A stretch of DNA of 64,000 nucleotides from Eutreptiella sp. 'Long Island Sound 2002' (GCA_964036045.1 OZ038383.1:61757725-61821724); one strand, 5' to 3'. Shown: positions 1 to 11,444, counted from the stretch's first letter. Numbers and translations are program-made. Notes: generated by a model from the sequence alone, not told the origin.

Positions 1-1900
1 CGCACCCTAGGACCACCCGTATGTCCTCAGACGCCTGCGGGAGACCCTCCAAGAGACGCGGAGGGAAGGAAGGCGCCTATGGGACATCACCCCAAGCCCA
101 GCCCCACCCACGGACACCCCCTCGCCACCCCACAAGCACTGACGCACGGATGCCGGCAGCACCGACACTGCCCCGACCCGCAGCACCCCGGGAACCCCGC
201 GCGCCTCACAACATGACGCGCCTGACCCCCCGGCCGGCGGCGCCCCCACCTCACCCCATGGGGGGGTTACTTCCTGGGCCGCGCCCGGGCCACACGCCGA
301 CGACGCTCCTTGCCACCACAGGCCACCTCACCCAGCAGCCCCGACTCCAGGCCGCGAACCAACCCGCCCGGCTTGCCACAGGGCACCGCGAGCCACCGCG
401 GCCCGCACCCGCCCCGACCAAGCCCGACCACGCCCGAGGCACCCAACCGGCCAGCGACAGCGCCCCCAGCCGCCGGCCGAACCGCCCAGGGGCCGACTCA
501 GCCCGACGACCCCGCCCAGCGTCGCCCCCTGCAGTGACCCACTCACTACCCGCTACCCCGCCGGGCACCGCCACCGAACAGCACGCCGAACCGCGCCCAG
601 AATAAGCCACGCGAACCGGGAGCCGATGGACACCAACACACGCGCCAACGGGCACCCGTTGCGTCCGACGGCACCAAACCCATGCCCGCAGCCATCAAAA
701 CCGCCTAACCCGCCAAAACCGGCTAACCCGCACATCACGCCCCCGGGCCCCAGCCGAAGCTAAATCGCGAGCCGACGAACATGAACCACGCCCCACAACC
801 CCTAACCCTCCGAGCCTGACCCAGCCCACCAAGGCAGAAAAGTAGCCAAAGCCCGCACCCACAGCCAACACATCCGCCTAACAGCCAACACCACCAGACT
901 AACCAAGACGCAAAGAGACACCCAGCCGAACCCACCCTAACCCGCATCCGTGTACATCAAGACGCGCGTGCCGCACCCCTGGGGCGCGACCGCCGAAAAA
1001 ACACCAGCAACACACACCACGACGAGGAACACAGCACTGCTGCACCGCTGCTCCAGTTGCCCATGCCTGTACTTGTAGTGTTCGCGCGCCCCTTTTCCGT
1101 TTTTCCTCTTTTTTTTTAAAAAAAGAAAGGCAAAAACAAGAAAGCATCAAGCGGGAAAAAGAAAGCAACAACAAAAGAACGAGGGCATCAAACAAAAGGA
1201 CCAGGGCATCAAGCAAAAAAAACCACAAAAGCACAAACACAAAAAGGAGGGGGGGGACCCCAACGAAGCCACCAACAGCACACGCATGCCGCACGCAGCG
1301 CGCGCACCGGTGAACAAGCGACAAGTGGCCACGGACACCGCACAAGGAACACACGGGCCGCGCACCGGTGAACAAGCGCCAAGAGGCCCCGGACACCGCA
1401 CGCGCACACGCACCGAGGGCAGCAGAGGGACAGGGCGCAACAAACCACACCCCAAGAGTCGGACACACTGGGGCGACACAGCCGACCCGCCGGGCCAGTA
1501 GCAGGAGCGGTACTCCAAGGCCACTCGTCCGAGCCCGGCCGGGCTGCGTCGGGGACCATGGCAAACGTCACCCGGAGCCATGGCAACAGCTGGTGACAGG
1601 CGTGCCGGCACACAGCCCAGGAGGGGGTCGCCTGCCAAGCAGGGGGGCCCCGCAACTCGAGCCACAGGGGTGAGGCGATCGTACCGTAGACTCACGGGAG
1701 CAATACCCCCTGTGGTGAGAGATACTCCACAGGGCTGGGCAGCCCCCAGAGCCGCCGCCCGCAAGAGGGGGCATGTGACCCCACCCACGGGCACATGTGG
1801 GGACACCCTCCCACGCGGGACACCTGGACCGGGTGGCCGCGACAGTGCCTTTCCAAGCGCTTGCGGGAGCGGCTCAAGAGGCACGTGACCCAGGGCAGTG
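1..1900. other. GC-rich stretch without a supported gene
   Basis: Very GC-rich sequence made of proline, alanine, arginine and glycine codons in every frame. Long open frames on both strands (for example 21-605 plus and 1147-1884 minus) are expected by chance at this composition and show no recognisable domain. A short AT-rich patch at about 1,090-1,250 (T and A runs, then a G run) breaks it up. I see no RNA gene and no transposon end. A decayed transposon segment is possible. Confidence 0.5.
1302..1417. repeat. Two-copy tandem repeat, 58-bp period
   Basis: The string GCGCACCGGTGAACAAGCG occurs at 1,302 and again at 1,360. Both are followed by similar sequence (CAAG-GGCC-CGGACACCGCAC), giving two adjacent diverged copies of about 58 bp. 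Confidence 0.7.
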
Positions 1901-2040
1901 GGCGGGACAAGACGTCCCCTTGATAAGACCTTCTTCCTGCATTGTCAAAGGAGGCATCCCGGGCTCCCGAAGATACCTACCTACCTACCTACCTTGTCGT
2001 TGCGTCCACATCCTAGTAGCATGGCACCCCCCCCCCCCCC

Positions 2041-2109
2041 ATGGGTATCCACGTCAAGGGGTGATGTTTACGCAGTGGACACCCGACAAACATCACCGCC
2101 ACATATTCA
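2041..2109 (+). pseudogene. Fragment of the transposon 2OG-oxygenase-like ORF
   Basis: A short plus-strand frame reads H-G-x-P then LFTQWTPD-like residues (here MFTQWTPDKHH). This closely matches the segment of the oxygenase-like gene of the 6.4-kb transposon at about 6,735-6,775 (LFTQWTPDRRH), in DNA as well as protein. It lies directly behind a run of C. Nothing else of that gene is recognisable here, so it looks like a relic of a related element. Confidence 0.55.
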
Positions 2110-2142
2110 ATAATTGCAACTCATCTTGACCCTGTACCTACA

Positions 2143-2418
2143 GGTGGAGTAAAGGCATTCATAGGTACTGTAGATCAACGGGTGTTGCCACCTTGGCACA
2201 CCGTAATGTGGCGAGGGAGGGTGGTTGAGGCAAGAGTTGCACTAGCTAGCAAGCATCCGGTGGATACCATTTTTAACCCTGAGGAGCAAGTTGTTGCTTT
2301 CACCTGCGTATTCTGCCTCGCGTTCCTCTCCCACAGCAGCCGTAGAATATCATTATCCATGCCATTCGGCAAAGCTCTTTTTCTGTGCGCTTCTTTATGT
2401 CTTCACCTCTTACTATAA
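2143..2418 (+). pseudogene. Possible exon remnant of unknown function
   Basis: Behind a CCTACAG that could be a 3' splice site, an open frame of about 90 codons has ordinary amino-acid composition (GVKAFIGTVDQRVLPPW...). It differs from the low-complexity frames around it. I recognise no domain. It may belong to the oxygenase-like fragment just upstream or to the old element beginning near 3.6 kb. Confidence 0.2.
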
Positions 2419-3639
2419 ATCTGGTCCATGCCGCATTTGATGGAGCTTTTCTCTTGGCAGCCAAAGGGGTGGCTCCAAATGCCGTGCGTCTTGGAAATTT
2501 GCCAAACTTTTTGCATTTTTGCCTCGGCCCTGAGGAAGATTTGCAAGTCGCGTGACTCAATTGCACACCTAAAGGCAGCAGCGGCAAGGAAGAAGCCTCC
2601 ATGATGGTACCCAAATTTTTTGTATCATTTGCATGCCCTCTATTGTCTTGTACGTCGTATGGCAGTCCCGTGGTCTAATTGCCGCAGAGGATATGATTGA
2701 GGAATTATGTCTTGCAGAAGCAATGGAAAGTAGCAACCCTTTGTGATGAAACCGAGAAGGGGGCAGCAAGACCCCGGATCCCCCTTCCCGGATCGGGTCG
2801 CACCCGACTCCAAACCAAACACATGTCGGACTTCAAGTTGATTGGGAGTGTTTTCGTAGCCTCTTGCGTGCATAAATGTAGAGACGTCTTGGTCCTTGGC
2901 CAAAAACGCCCCAAGCAGCCATTTTTTATGATTGCCTTCTCAGACCTTCGTGGAGGATTCTCCGAGGCACTTTGTGATTAGGAACCCCTTCTCAAAATGA
3001 CTTCTTGCCCCACGTATGACGAGGAACCCCTTTCACAAAATGTTTCCTCGGACCCCCTTCCCAAAAGGAACATGCACAAGTGCCGCAACAAAAAACACTC
3101 TTCCAAGGCCATGTTAGGTGCTTTCATTCCTCTTGTGGCCTCCCTCTTCATTGGTGGATGGGTTCGCAACACGCTTTACCCTAACATCCAACCCATACAT
3201 GTTGAGCAAATGCCGCATGCCTCTCACAGGTGGTTATAAGACGCGCACCCAAGCGATCATTGGCTTTGCGCAACCGACGACCAATAACGGGGTCACGGCC
3301 ATGGAGGTGATAAATGGACCAAAGATGCAAAGGAGGCGAGGAAGGACAACCGATGTAAACAAAAACCAAATTGGGAACGCCCCTAAGAAGCTATTTTGGG
3401 AACCCGTTTCTGATCAGCAACCCTTCTTAGAAGTTTACTTGGAAACTCCTTTGTGATCACTGAGGCAAGCCAAGAAGTTGTGAACCTGTGCGAGAAGGGG
3501 TTCTCGAAATTTCTAAAGTGCTAAAGTGCTCCTATGTTGTTTTACTTTAAACCCAAAGACGGACCTGCCCCCCTCAATTTTCATTCCCCGAATCCCGCAG
3601 TTTTGTGATGAGCCCGAAAAACCTTGGTGTAGGGGGCCT

Positions 3640-5020
3640 CTGGGTGGCCCATCTTGGGTGGCGGGTTCCACATAGGCCCGTGCACCAAGCAAGGATCTAT
3701 TCACCTGTGTGCTAGACTTGCAGCTCACGTGTTGTGGGACTCTGCGTTCCGTCGGCAAATTTGTATTTGGTTTGATAATTTATGGCGTTATAGGCCAGGT
3801 GTTGATCACCATACACCCGACCTAACCTTCAATTGCAATGCAGTTGCAATATTGCACACTACCGCTTCACCCCGCCACCCGGGTCTTCCAAAGCTGGCAA
3901 AAATTGAGGCCACGGTAGCAAAGGCTTGAGATGACATCTCCCGATCTATTTCCGTTCCTTGTGATTGTATTGATCTCGCCAACCAAGGTGTTTTGAGAGA
4001 GTGTGTTCATGCCCCTTTGGATATTGCACGCTGCAATGTACGTTCCCTAAAATGGAGCCCCTTTTTCCTTTTGGTTTTGCAGTGTGTCACACACAAGGAG
4101 CTGGTGCAAATTGTAATTGACTTGACATTTGTGGAGCAATGCACTAGACACGGTGTGCCACGAATTGTAGACATAAAATACACTTCGCACTCCTGGCGCT
4201 CTGTTACGGAGCAGCCTACGTTTTCAGGAACGCACCAAAAGTGCTCTTCGGGGTTCCCCTCGTATATAGCATCTGGCATGGAAGCACGTATTGTGTTGTG
4301 CTCATTTATCAACCCTTCCTACCACCCTTTGTTGAGTTCCTCGAATAGGGTACTAGCCTACAAGTCGGTTCTATCCTGCCTCGCAAAGCAAGGGTGATTC
4401 ATAGGGAAAGAAACTCCTTGGTTTTTTGCTTTCCACGCCCTTCAATAGAGACATGTTGGATGAGCATGTTTCTACTTTTTTGTGTAACCATTGGGACATT
4501 TTGGTGGAAGGGTCTATGTATGTTGCAAGTCCTAAAGGCGCCAATGTACGCATATTGCCAGGTTGTCTTAGCTATTGGGACCCTAGTGCGAGAATGCAAT
4601 TGGGCGGGCTACGGGGCTAGTTTTTGGACGGTTGCTAAGCAAGCACTTGATATGTCACTTTGCTTTTTGCAAAACATCCTCAAGCCCGATAAGTAGTTAA
4701 TCACGGAGTATGTGAACACCCTTGATGTCGCCCTGCTCTTTTAGAGTTGGTGGCATTCCTCCTCCCTAGGTTGCATCCACTTTGGGGTGCTAGGCAAGTC
4801 ATTGCTTAGTGTGTTTTGAGCCCACTGTTGTCGTAACACTGCTTGTGCGGGTATCCAAGAGTCATCTGATTTGTTTTTGACATATCTGCCTCTATCACCT
4901 GAAGAGAAAGTGTTATGCCGTGTGGTCATTGAGCGGTCTATCAATATTTTTGCCAGCACTACGACACAATGCATTCGAACAACCCGTAGATAGTCCTAGC
5001 TGTCTCCGCTACTAGGATGC
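3640..5020 (+). pseudogene. Decayed first half of the unknown multicopy gene (old copy)
   Basis: Frames at 3,654-3,929, 3,993-4,397 and 4,394-4,696, and broken frames to about 5,000, are collinear with the better ORF at 57,639-59,432. Shared stretches include a WFDN...GVD.H.PD..NCNAVAILHTT block, an APLDIAR...LKWSPF block, an AIGTLVRECNW block and a VALLF..WH...LGC block. Several frameshifts and stops separate them, so this copy is dead. The alignment stops at about 5,020, just before the terminus of the inserted transposon at 5,033, and resumes at 11,445. Confidence 0.75.
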
Positions 5021-5368
5021 AACAGGGTGGTGTGTACCCACTGTGAACGGAACTTTTGAATGAGTGCGCTCACTTTGCTGATTTTCAGCCCGTTTTGCCT
5101 GTTGTGCCCTGTCTTTGTGCCCGTTTGCGGTGCTTACTTCACCTAAACTTCATAAAAATTCGTACCGCGCTATTTGTAGCTCGAAGAGGTCATAATGTAG
5201 CTTAAATTCGCAAATAAAATTTGAATTCGCGTTCGCATTCGCAACCTAAATTCGCCACTAAATTCGCATTCGTATTTGCCTTCACATTCGCGCGAACTTT
5301 GCGCGAATATCCTTTGCTTTTCGCGCCTTTTGTTCAGACCTCACTAGCTTTCGGTATTTCTGTGACCA

Positions 5369-7629
5369 TGTCTAGCCAGCAGTCGATCCCCATGTCCCAG
5401 ATCGGGTCCCTCTCCCTCCCCCACCCGGCCGACGGCACCCTGGGCCACTACCAGGGCCTTCCCTTCGTGCCGGCACGTTCGAGGAGGCCACGTACACGGG
5501 GGGCCTGGCTGTGGAGGAGGTGGTGGGGTGGGCGAAAGGGTTGGCCATGCCCCCCCACGTGATCCATGTGGACATGCGCACCCCCGAAAGGGCGGGATGG
5601 TTGGGGAAAAAAGGTTGGGCCACTCTTCTTTTCCGGGAGTTGCAGGTGGCCCTCCCGGGGTTGCGGGCCGTCCGGCTCATTCCCGCCCGCGACTCGGTGG
5701 AGAGCCCTTTAGGAATCATGGCCACGCACACCGTGGGCAAGCCCAAGTATGGCTTTTGTGCCATCTACCCCACCACTGGCCTCGTTCACTGTCCAATGAG
5801 GATGGACATGATTGCCATCAATAACTATTCTCCTGCCGGTGAGCCGCAGGCTAACCATTCTAACCTTCCTTTTCAATGGCAGGGAGTGCAGGCCCAGTGG
5901 TGGGACGATATGGGCATCTTGCCCAGCCACCCGACCGTGCCCCCTCTCGACCACATCCCCGATATCACTGTGCCCACTCTCCATAGGATGAAGGGGCTCG
6001 GTTGGTATCGGGGAATCGCGGACCCCCCCCCCCCTTCATTACGCCCGAGCCCCCCTTGCGCACGGCACCCCTGCAGGACTCCCCCTCGTATGCCACCGCT
6101 AACCCCTCTGTGAAGGCTGACCGCCCAGCCCCCCCGATGGCCTTCAACTTCGTGGACGGCCTCGGCTACACAGTCCACCGCGATATTCTTCTCGCGCAGG
6201 ACTGCAAGACCACATGGGGGAAGGTGGAAAAAATTCAGGGGGGGGGGAACCAAGTTCCTCAACACTTTGACCCGGTGTTCAATGTGAAACCGGTGGAGGA
6301 ACAGGGGAAGGACCCCACCCTTCCTCAACGGTACCAGTCCAAGCCCTCCAAAACTGGGGGGCTGGCTGGTGCCTGTATTAAAAAGTTTATTGAGTTTATG
6401 CAGGACCGTGTCCCCGATCCGTTCGAGGACTTGTTTGAGATGCCGTGTTCGGTCATCGTGTCGGGTGCTGGGTCGGGGGATCGGCTGCCGCACACGGATG
6501 TCTCCACCGTCCCCGACATGCTCCCCCCCCCTTGCCCGCCACCCCTCCAGCTGCCACATCTCCACCTTCGTGGCCCTCTCCCCCCAGTACCGCATCAACG
6601 TCCAGGCGGGAAGGGCACTGGGGGAGGCCACGGATGAGAGGTGGGACGAGGTCCTCCTCCAACAGGGGGGAGGTCCTCGTCATGGTCAGCACTGCCCGGT
6701 AGACGGGCTCCCCTCTCCCTCCGGGGAACAGATGCAGGGGGCACTGTTTACGCAGTGGACCCCCGATCGGCGTCATTCGGGGTTCAAGCAGAATACGACG
6801 CATCTAGACCCCCCCACCCCCCTGGAGCTCAAGGACTGCCTCGGCCTGCTGGGATGGGGGGGGGAGGGGGAGGACGTGCCCACGTTCGGGCAACTGTTGC
6901 TGTTGGGTGTTGGATCGGAGGCTCGGGTGGGGATGGCCAACCGGGACGTGGTGGACGACGTCTTCAGCCCCCCCGAGGTGCAGCCAGGCCCCCCGGTGTG
7001 CACACAACATCCCCTGTTCCTCTCCTGCTCCGCGCACGGCATCTCCCCCGTCACCGTGCGCGAGGGGGAAATCCTCCTGTGGAACGGGGCGTACGAGATG
7101 GAGGTGGTGAAGGCTGACTCGACGGATGGGGACGCGGAGGTGATGTGGGCACTTAGGGCTACGCTGCCCCCCACGCGCCCGGCCCCCGCGTGGCGGCTGC
7201 TGCACGCTGTGCCGGAGTGGAAGCGGGCGAAGGAGTCCAAGAAGGGGACGTCGTCTGTGATGTGCCCGTGTGAATGCGAGGTATGCATTGTTTTCTACCC
7301 CGTATTCGCGCGAAGTTCGCAACTGTGTGCTTCGCATTCGAATATGCTCCTTCGGGACTTTGTGTCGAAGTTCGCGCGAACTTCGCGCGAAGTTCGCGCG
7401 TTTCACGTGAATATTTACATTTCATTCATTTTCCATTTCATCTCCTTCTCAGGAGGCATGGCACTGCTGGCTGCCCGACCCCCGAGCGGCCGCGGCCGCC
7501 CAAAAGCGATTCCGCCCGCCGAGGCACACCAGTGCCCCTGCACTGCCGGGCACGGGCACGGGCACGGGCACGGGTGGCCACGTGTCCTTTGACATGCCTC
7601 TCGAGTTCGACCGGCGCCCCGCCCGCTAA
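5369..7629 (+). CDS. 2OG-Fe(II) oxygenase-like protein carried by transposon (with frameshifts)
   Basis: Starts at ATG 5,369 (MSSQQSIPMSQ), switches frame near 5,475, near 6,040 (C run), near 6,525 (C run) and near 6,670 (G run), and ends at TAA 7,627. A clean phase-0 intron, 7,281-7,452, is bounded by GAG/GTATGC and TTCTCAG/GAG. The middle reads VSGAGSGDRLPHTDVS (HxD pair), then CHISTFVALSPQYRINVQAG, GEVLVMVSTARHHGLP (candidate distal His) and LFTQWTPDRRH (candidate Arg). This order fits a double-stranded beta-helix 2OG-Fe(II) dioxygenase. TET/JBP-type enzymes are known passengers of some DNA transposons; membership of that family here is only a guess. All frame changes but the first are at homopolymers, so assembly errors are possible. 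Confidence 0.5.
7281..7452 (+). other. Spliceosomal intron (172 nt)
   Basis: Bounded by GAG/GTATGC and a pyrimidine-rich TTCTCAG/GAG. Removal is phase 0 and keeps the flanking frame open (CECE then EAWHCWLP). The intron contains several TTCGCGCGAA palindromes that recur elsewhere in this transposon. Confidence 0.75.
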
Positions 7630-7673
7630 CATCCGGCCAACCGTTCCCGCGGCCCCCCCTCCAGCCCCGGGCC

Positions 7674-7870
7674 CCGACGTGGTCGTCGCAAACCCGGTGG
7701 CAGGAACCGGTGCCACGGCCTACCCATCGGACCTCCCCCCAATCACCACCCTCTCCATGCTACGGACCCAGCCCCCGTTCGCATGGAAGCTGGACCTCCC
7801 GGGACGGAAGCGGGCAAGGAAGGAGTTCGTGGCGACGACGTGGGAGATCGAGGTGGAGACGCACGATTGA
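7674..7870 (+). CDS. Short ORF between oxygenase-like and coiled-coil genes
   Basis: A frame ending at TGA 7,870 reads PDVVVANPVAGTGATAYPSD...MLRTQPPFAWKLDLPGRKRARKEF...ETHD. It has a basic patch (GRKRARK) and ordinary composition. It may be a separate small protein with ATG at about 7,758, or an exon of the coiled-coil gene beginning at 8,000. No domain is recognised. Confidence 0.3.
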
Positions 7871-7999
7871 GCGCGGGAACCGCCCCTCAAAATTTCCTTC
7901 CCCTGCGCCATCACCCACCCCAAACCCGGGGGAGGTTGGAAGGAGGGGTAGAGGGTTATTGACCTCTACGCATACCGGCTGCGTGGAGGGCATTGGAGG

Positions 8000-8960
8000 A
8001 TGGATTGTTGCGCGCAGGGTAGGGCGGGGGTGCCCGCGGGGCAGCTCAGGCGGTTGGCGGCGTTGGCGGTGACGGGGGTGAGGGGATGGGGGGACCGGAT
8101 GGAGGAGCACATGAGCTACGCGTGGCTCCAAATGCTCACCCGGGCAAAGGAGGAGCAGCGGCGGCATTTGGGGGAGGTGGGGGGAGTGGTGGACGTGGAT
8201 GCGGAGGAGGGGGAGGGGGAGGGGGAGGATGCCTCCTCCGTGCGGAGCTCCAGGAGCGGCGGGTCCAAGGGCAAGGTGGGCCGGCCCCGCAAGGCCCCCA
8301 AACTGCCCTCCAAGTCGGGGGGCCAGCCCTCGGCGGCAAAGACCCCGCTGGCAGCGCACATGGACGCATGGGTGGCGGCGCAGGCGGGGGCCATGCCCGA
8401 GTGGCAAAAGCGGGCGGTGGCGGCGGAGGGGGAGGTTCTCCTCCTGCGGGGCAAGCTCCAGGAGGCGGAGCAGCAGGCGCAGGAGGCGGAGCGGCGGGCA
8501 ACGGCAGCGGAGCGGGAGCGGGACGTGTTGCGGGCGCAGGCCCGCAAGCCCAAGCCCAAGCCGGGGCAGCAGCAGGAGGTGGGGGGAGCGGAGGGGGGCA
8601 GGGCAGCGGCCGGGGGGGGGGGGGGTGAGCGACAGGGTGAAGTACCTCATGGCGGGGAGCCAGGCCTGGAAGTCCCAGGCAGAGAAGTTGAAGGGGGAGC
8701 TCTCATCAGTGGCCGCCACCGCGCGCCTGCTGCTTGGCCAGCATCAGGGGGGGGGGCTGTCCTTCGAGTCAGTGGTGCCGGGATATAAGGCTGCCTTGGA
8801 CAGCCATGACGCTGTGGAGAAGCGTTACCCGGGGGACGCCCTGGTGGAGGCCGCCACTAACCCTGCCTTCAAGCCCCCCACGCCCGCCGAGGCCAAGGGC
8901 TCTGGGAGCTCCATTGGCACTGCAAGCAAGCAGTGTCACCCTGCGAACGGCGCTTTTTAA
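8000..8960 (+). CDS. AT-hook / coiled-coil protein of the 6.4-kb transposon
   Basis: ATG 8,000 opens a frame with an N-terminal helical part (MEEHMSYAWLQMLTRAKEEQ), an acidic Glu-Gly stretch and an AT-hook-like GRPRKAPK. An Ala/Glu/Arg-rich coiled coil follows at about residues 125-190. At a 12-G run near 8,620 the frame changes and continues as SDRVKYLMAGSQAWKSQAEKLKGEL...ASKQCHPANGAF, ending at TAA 8,960. A DNA-binding, oligomerising accessory protein for transposition is a reasonable inference. The frameshift at the G run may be an assembly error or a slippage site. Confidence 0.5.
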
Positions 8961-9268
8961 CCTTTGTACATTACACTGGGGCCTGAACATACTGCGAACT
9001 TCGCGCGAACTTCGCGCAATTCTTTGCAAATGCGCGACCGGCCCAGCCGACCACAATCCTGGGATTTTTAGCGAACTTCGCGCGAACTTCGCGCGAATTT
9101 GTACAATATTTTTGTTTAATAGTGGTTCCCAACACATGGGGTGTATACAAATGTGTTGTACAAATTTTTTGTTGTGTGGTGGATGCCAATGGGGCTGACT
9201 GTGTCCGACTTTCTTGAGTTTCATGAACAACATGCATTGCCTTTTGCCTATTGTCAGTGTTTTTTGTC

Positions 9269-11056
9269 ATGGGACGTGAGAGTGGCGACAAGGGGAAGAA
9301 GGCCTTTGCCCATATCAAGTCCAGGCAGCACCGGGCCCGCCGCTTGAGGACATTGCAGGATGTTGTCTCGGGGGAACTAGGAGCCGAGTATCTGGTGAAG
9401 CACCTCCCAGACACGGGCCAGATTGTCCTCACGCCGGTAGACGAGGGGGTGAGTGCTCTGCCCACCGCCCCATCCATGTGGGAGAAGACCGTAGCCGCGG
9501 TGTGGCGCATCCGGTCGCTGCACCTGTCCAGGACGGAGGCGCAGTACCTCACACCCCATCTAGTGGAGGGGGTACCCTGGGAGGACGTGTGGGTCACCAT
9601 GCAGCAGCTTGCGCAGCCCGCATCGGAGGGGTTTGTAGCCAAGACGGGGGACGACACGGAGCTATACGGAGCCTTTTGCCCGTTACCGGCGCGGTTGCAA
9701 CACTTGTGCTGTTGCCGACCGGTCGAACCCGCCCACGTCCAACAACCGGGCATTCCAAGGCTGTATTGGATGCCACTAGCAGTGGACGGCACGTCGCGGC
9801 ACGAGGCGTCCTTCGTGCATTGCACCCTCGGGGGTACCCGTAGCCCCGATCAACTAGCAAGTTGGTGGCTATTGGGGGGTAGTGAGGAGTGGTCGACCTT
9901 GTACGCGGCTGCTCAAGAGGTTGACTTCGACCAACAGTTGTGGGATGCTAGTAAAGTTGTCTTCCAAGACACTTCCCGTGCCGACCAGGAAACACTTTTC
10001 TTCCTGTGTGCCGATGGCAAGGCACAAATCTTAATGGCCAAATGTAAAAATTTCAAAGCCGAGGCTCCACGAGCTATGGTTTGTTGGGTTTGCGGCTGCA
10101 ATAGGCAAGAGTGCCTTGCCAATTTTGGCTTGGAAGCCACCATTGACGGGCAGTGGGAGGTTGTGCTCCCCATGGGAGCCATATATAGACACATCCCAGC
10201 CAAACGTGGCATTCCCGACTACGGGTTGCACGGGGTGCTGCGGGTAACTATTTGTGGTATTTCCGGCATGAGGGATGCGGTGTCGGCTGCCACTGGCAAG
10301 TCCGCGGTGGTCGTCGCCCGCAATTTTTTCCAACCGATCCTAGATGTTGCCCGCATGGCAGCCAAGACGGTAACAAAGGGTAGGATGGCAAAGGGCAATG
10401 ACACCGCCAACGCAAAGGGAAACGTTAGGCTAGAGTGTGCCGCGGCTGTGCAACTCATGCGCAGCCGTAGGTGGGAGGCACTCGTTGCCGTGTGCCTTGA
10501 AGAGGGGGGAATGAACAACAAGCGGGTGGGGGGGAAACCATGGGGGGATATTTGTAGGCAGTGGTGGGACAATTTTGCCAAGATGTGTATATATGCATGG
10601 CGGACATCTTGGCTGTCCGGGGCAGACCTAGGAAGATTACGTGACTGTAGCATAGCAATGGGCAAAGCCCACTTACTCTTGGAATGGCCTAAGCTGTTGT
10701 GGTCACATTTGTGGATTGACCACATGTATTTTTTTGCAAGGCAATGGAGAAATCTCTCCCAATTTTCATGCTTCACCATGGAAGGCAGCCACCGTAGGCT
10801 CAAGCGCATGTTGCGCAACAGCGGGGGCCTAAGCTTTCTACGTGGGCAGCTAGGTGTGCAGGTTGTCGTTGACAACCATATCATAGCCGACAGCCTCTGT
10901 GCGGAGGGGTGGGACGTCACAAAGAGGTCCATGCGTGGGCAAGGCCCTGTGACCGTACAACAGTTGGCTAGGCGGGCCCGCAAGAGGGCCCTTAGTGACC
11001 TCAACTATGTACATACCCTTACGCAACGTTTCAGACGCCGCAAACAGCGCAAATAG
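9269..11056 (+). CDS. Candidate transposase of the 6.4-kb TGTACCC transposon
   Basis: An intact ORF of 595 codons from ATG 9,269 (MGRESGDKGKK) to TAG 11,054. It has a basic N-terminus, an AVDGTSRHEASF segment, a Cys pair (CWVCGC), an IPDYGLHGVLRVT segment and, near the C-terminus, HLWIDHMYFFARQW...LSQFSCFTMEGSHRRLKR. The tail is strongly basic (RFRRRKQRK). The pattern CxxCxC, then D.LH..LRV, then H...DH...F...EGSH..LKR resembles DDE-type transposases of large eukaryotic DNA transposons, but I cannot name the family. It is the only long intact ORF of the element and the best candidate to mobilise the MITE at 35.8 kb. Its GC content is lower than that of the two upstream genes. Confidence 0.5.
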   Translation: MGRESGDKGKKAFAHIKSRQHRARRLRTLQDVVSGELGAEYLVKHLPDTGQIVLTPVDEGVSALPTAPSMWEKTVAAVWRIRSLHLSRTEAQYLTPHLVEGVPWEDVWVTMQQLAQPASEGFVAKTGDDTELYGAFCPLPARLQHLCCCRPVEPAHVQQPGIPRLYWMPLAVDGTSRHEASFVHCTLGGTRSPDQLASWWLLGGSEEWSTLYAAAQEVDFDQQLWDASKVVFQDTSRADQETLFFLCADGKAQILMAKCKNFKAEAPRAMVCWVCGCNRQECLANFGLEATIDGQWEVVLPMGAIYRHIPAKRGIPDYGLHGVLRVTICGISGMRDAVSAATGKSAVVVARNFFQPILDVARMAAKTVTKGRMAKGNDTANAKGNVRLECAAAVQLMRSRRWEALVAVCLEEGGMNNKRVGGKPWGDICRQWWDNFAKMCIYAWRTSWLSGADLGRLRDCSIAMGKAHLLLEWPKLLWSHLWIDHMYFFARQWRNLSQFSCFTMEGSHRRLKRMLRNSGGLSFLRGQLGVQVVVDNHIIADSLCAEGWDVTKRSMRGQGPVTVQQLARRARKRALSDLNYVHTLTQRFRRRKQRK

Positions 11057-11444
11057 CGAGCATAGAACGTTTGGACAGTTCATGGCCGGCGAAGTGGACG
11101 TGTGTGTTATTGTGAATGCATACCTGTACGCAAAAATGGGGCCAAATTCGCGCGAAGTTCGCGCGAATTTGTCCCAGATTCGCATTCGGAAGTGTCGCGG
11201 GAGACACAGGCGAACGGCACAATACGAATAGGGCATTAAACGGGTACCATGGCCACGCAGTGTATGGAAAAGGGGTGGTTTTTTCTCGCAGGGACCTGTA
11301 TTTTGTTTTTTTAGAATTTTTCAAACCATATCCTCCATTCCAACCCATTGAAAAAGGCCTTTTTCGGACAAAATAGTTGTTTTGGGTACCCATATTCGCT
11401 CTCTCATTCAAAAATTCCCTTAACGGCAATTCGCAAAGGGTACA

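Larger units (their letters stand above)
5285..11170. repeat. Dispersed TTCGCGCGAA palindromes inside the transposon
   Basis: The 10-bp palindrome TTCGCGCGAA and its joined forms (GCGAACTTCGCGCGAACTTC) recur at about 5,292, 7,310-7,405, 8,995-9,018, 9,070-9,095 and 11,147-11,168. All are in terminal, intronic or intergenic DNA of the 5,033-11,444 element. The short relative at 35.8 kb carries related copies at about 36,037-36,090. Their placement suggests binding sites for an element-encoded protein. Confidence 0.65.
5033..11444 (+). mobile_element. 6.4-kb DNA transposon, TGTACCC terminal inverted repeats
   Basis: The left end begins TGTACCCA at 5,033 and the right end finishes GGGTACA at 11,444. 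The ends were placed by comparison with a short relative at 35,777-36,157. That relative shares about 150 bp with the left end (ACTTTGCTGATTTT, TGTCTTTGTGCC and flanks) and about 45 bp with the right end. Two-base direct repeats flank both copies: TG/TG here and TA/TA in the short one. Inside lie, in order and on one strand, a 2OG-oxygenase-like gene, a coiled-coil/AT-hook gene and a candidate transposase. The element interrupts an older repeated gene set. I cannot assign a superfamily. Confidence 0.75.

Noticed and set aside
21-1884. Long GC-rich ORFs on both strands
   Set aside because: At this GC content stop codons are rare in all frames; the translations are low-complexity Pro/Ala/Arg/Gly.
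1975-1996. CCTA repeats as telomeric sequence
   Set aside because: Only five TACC units, internal, and not followed by an array.
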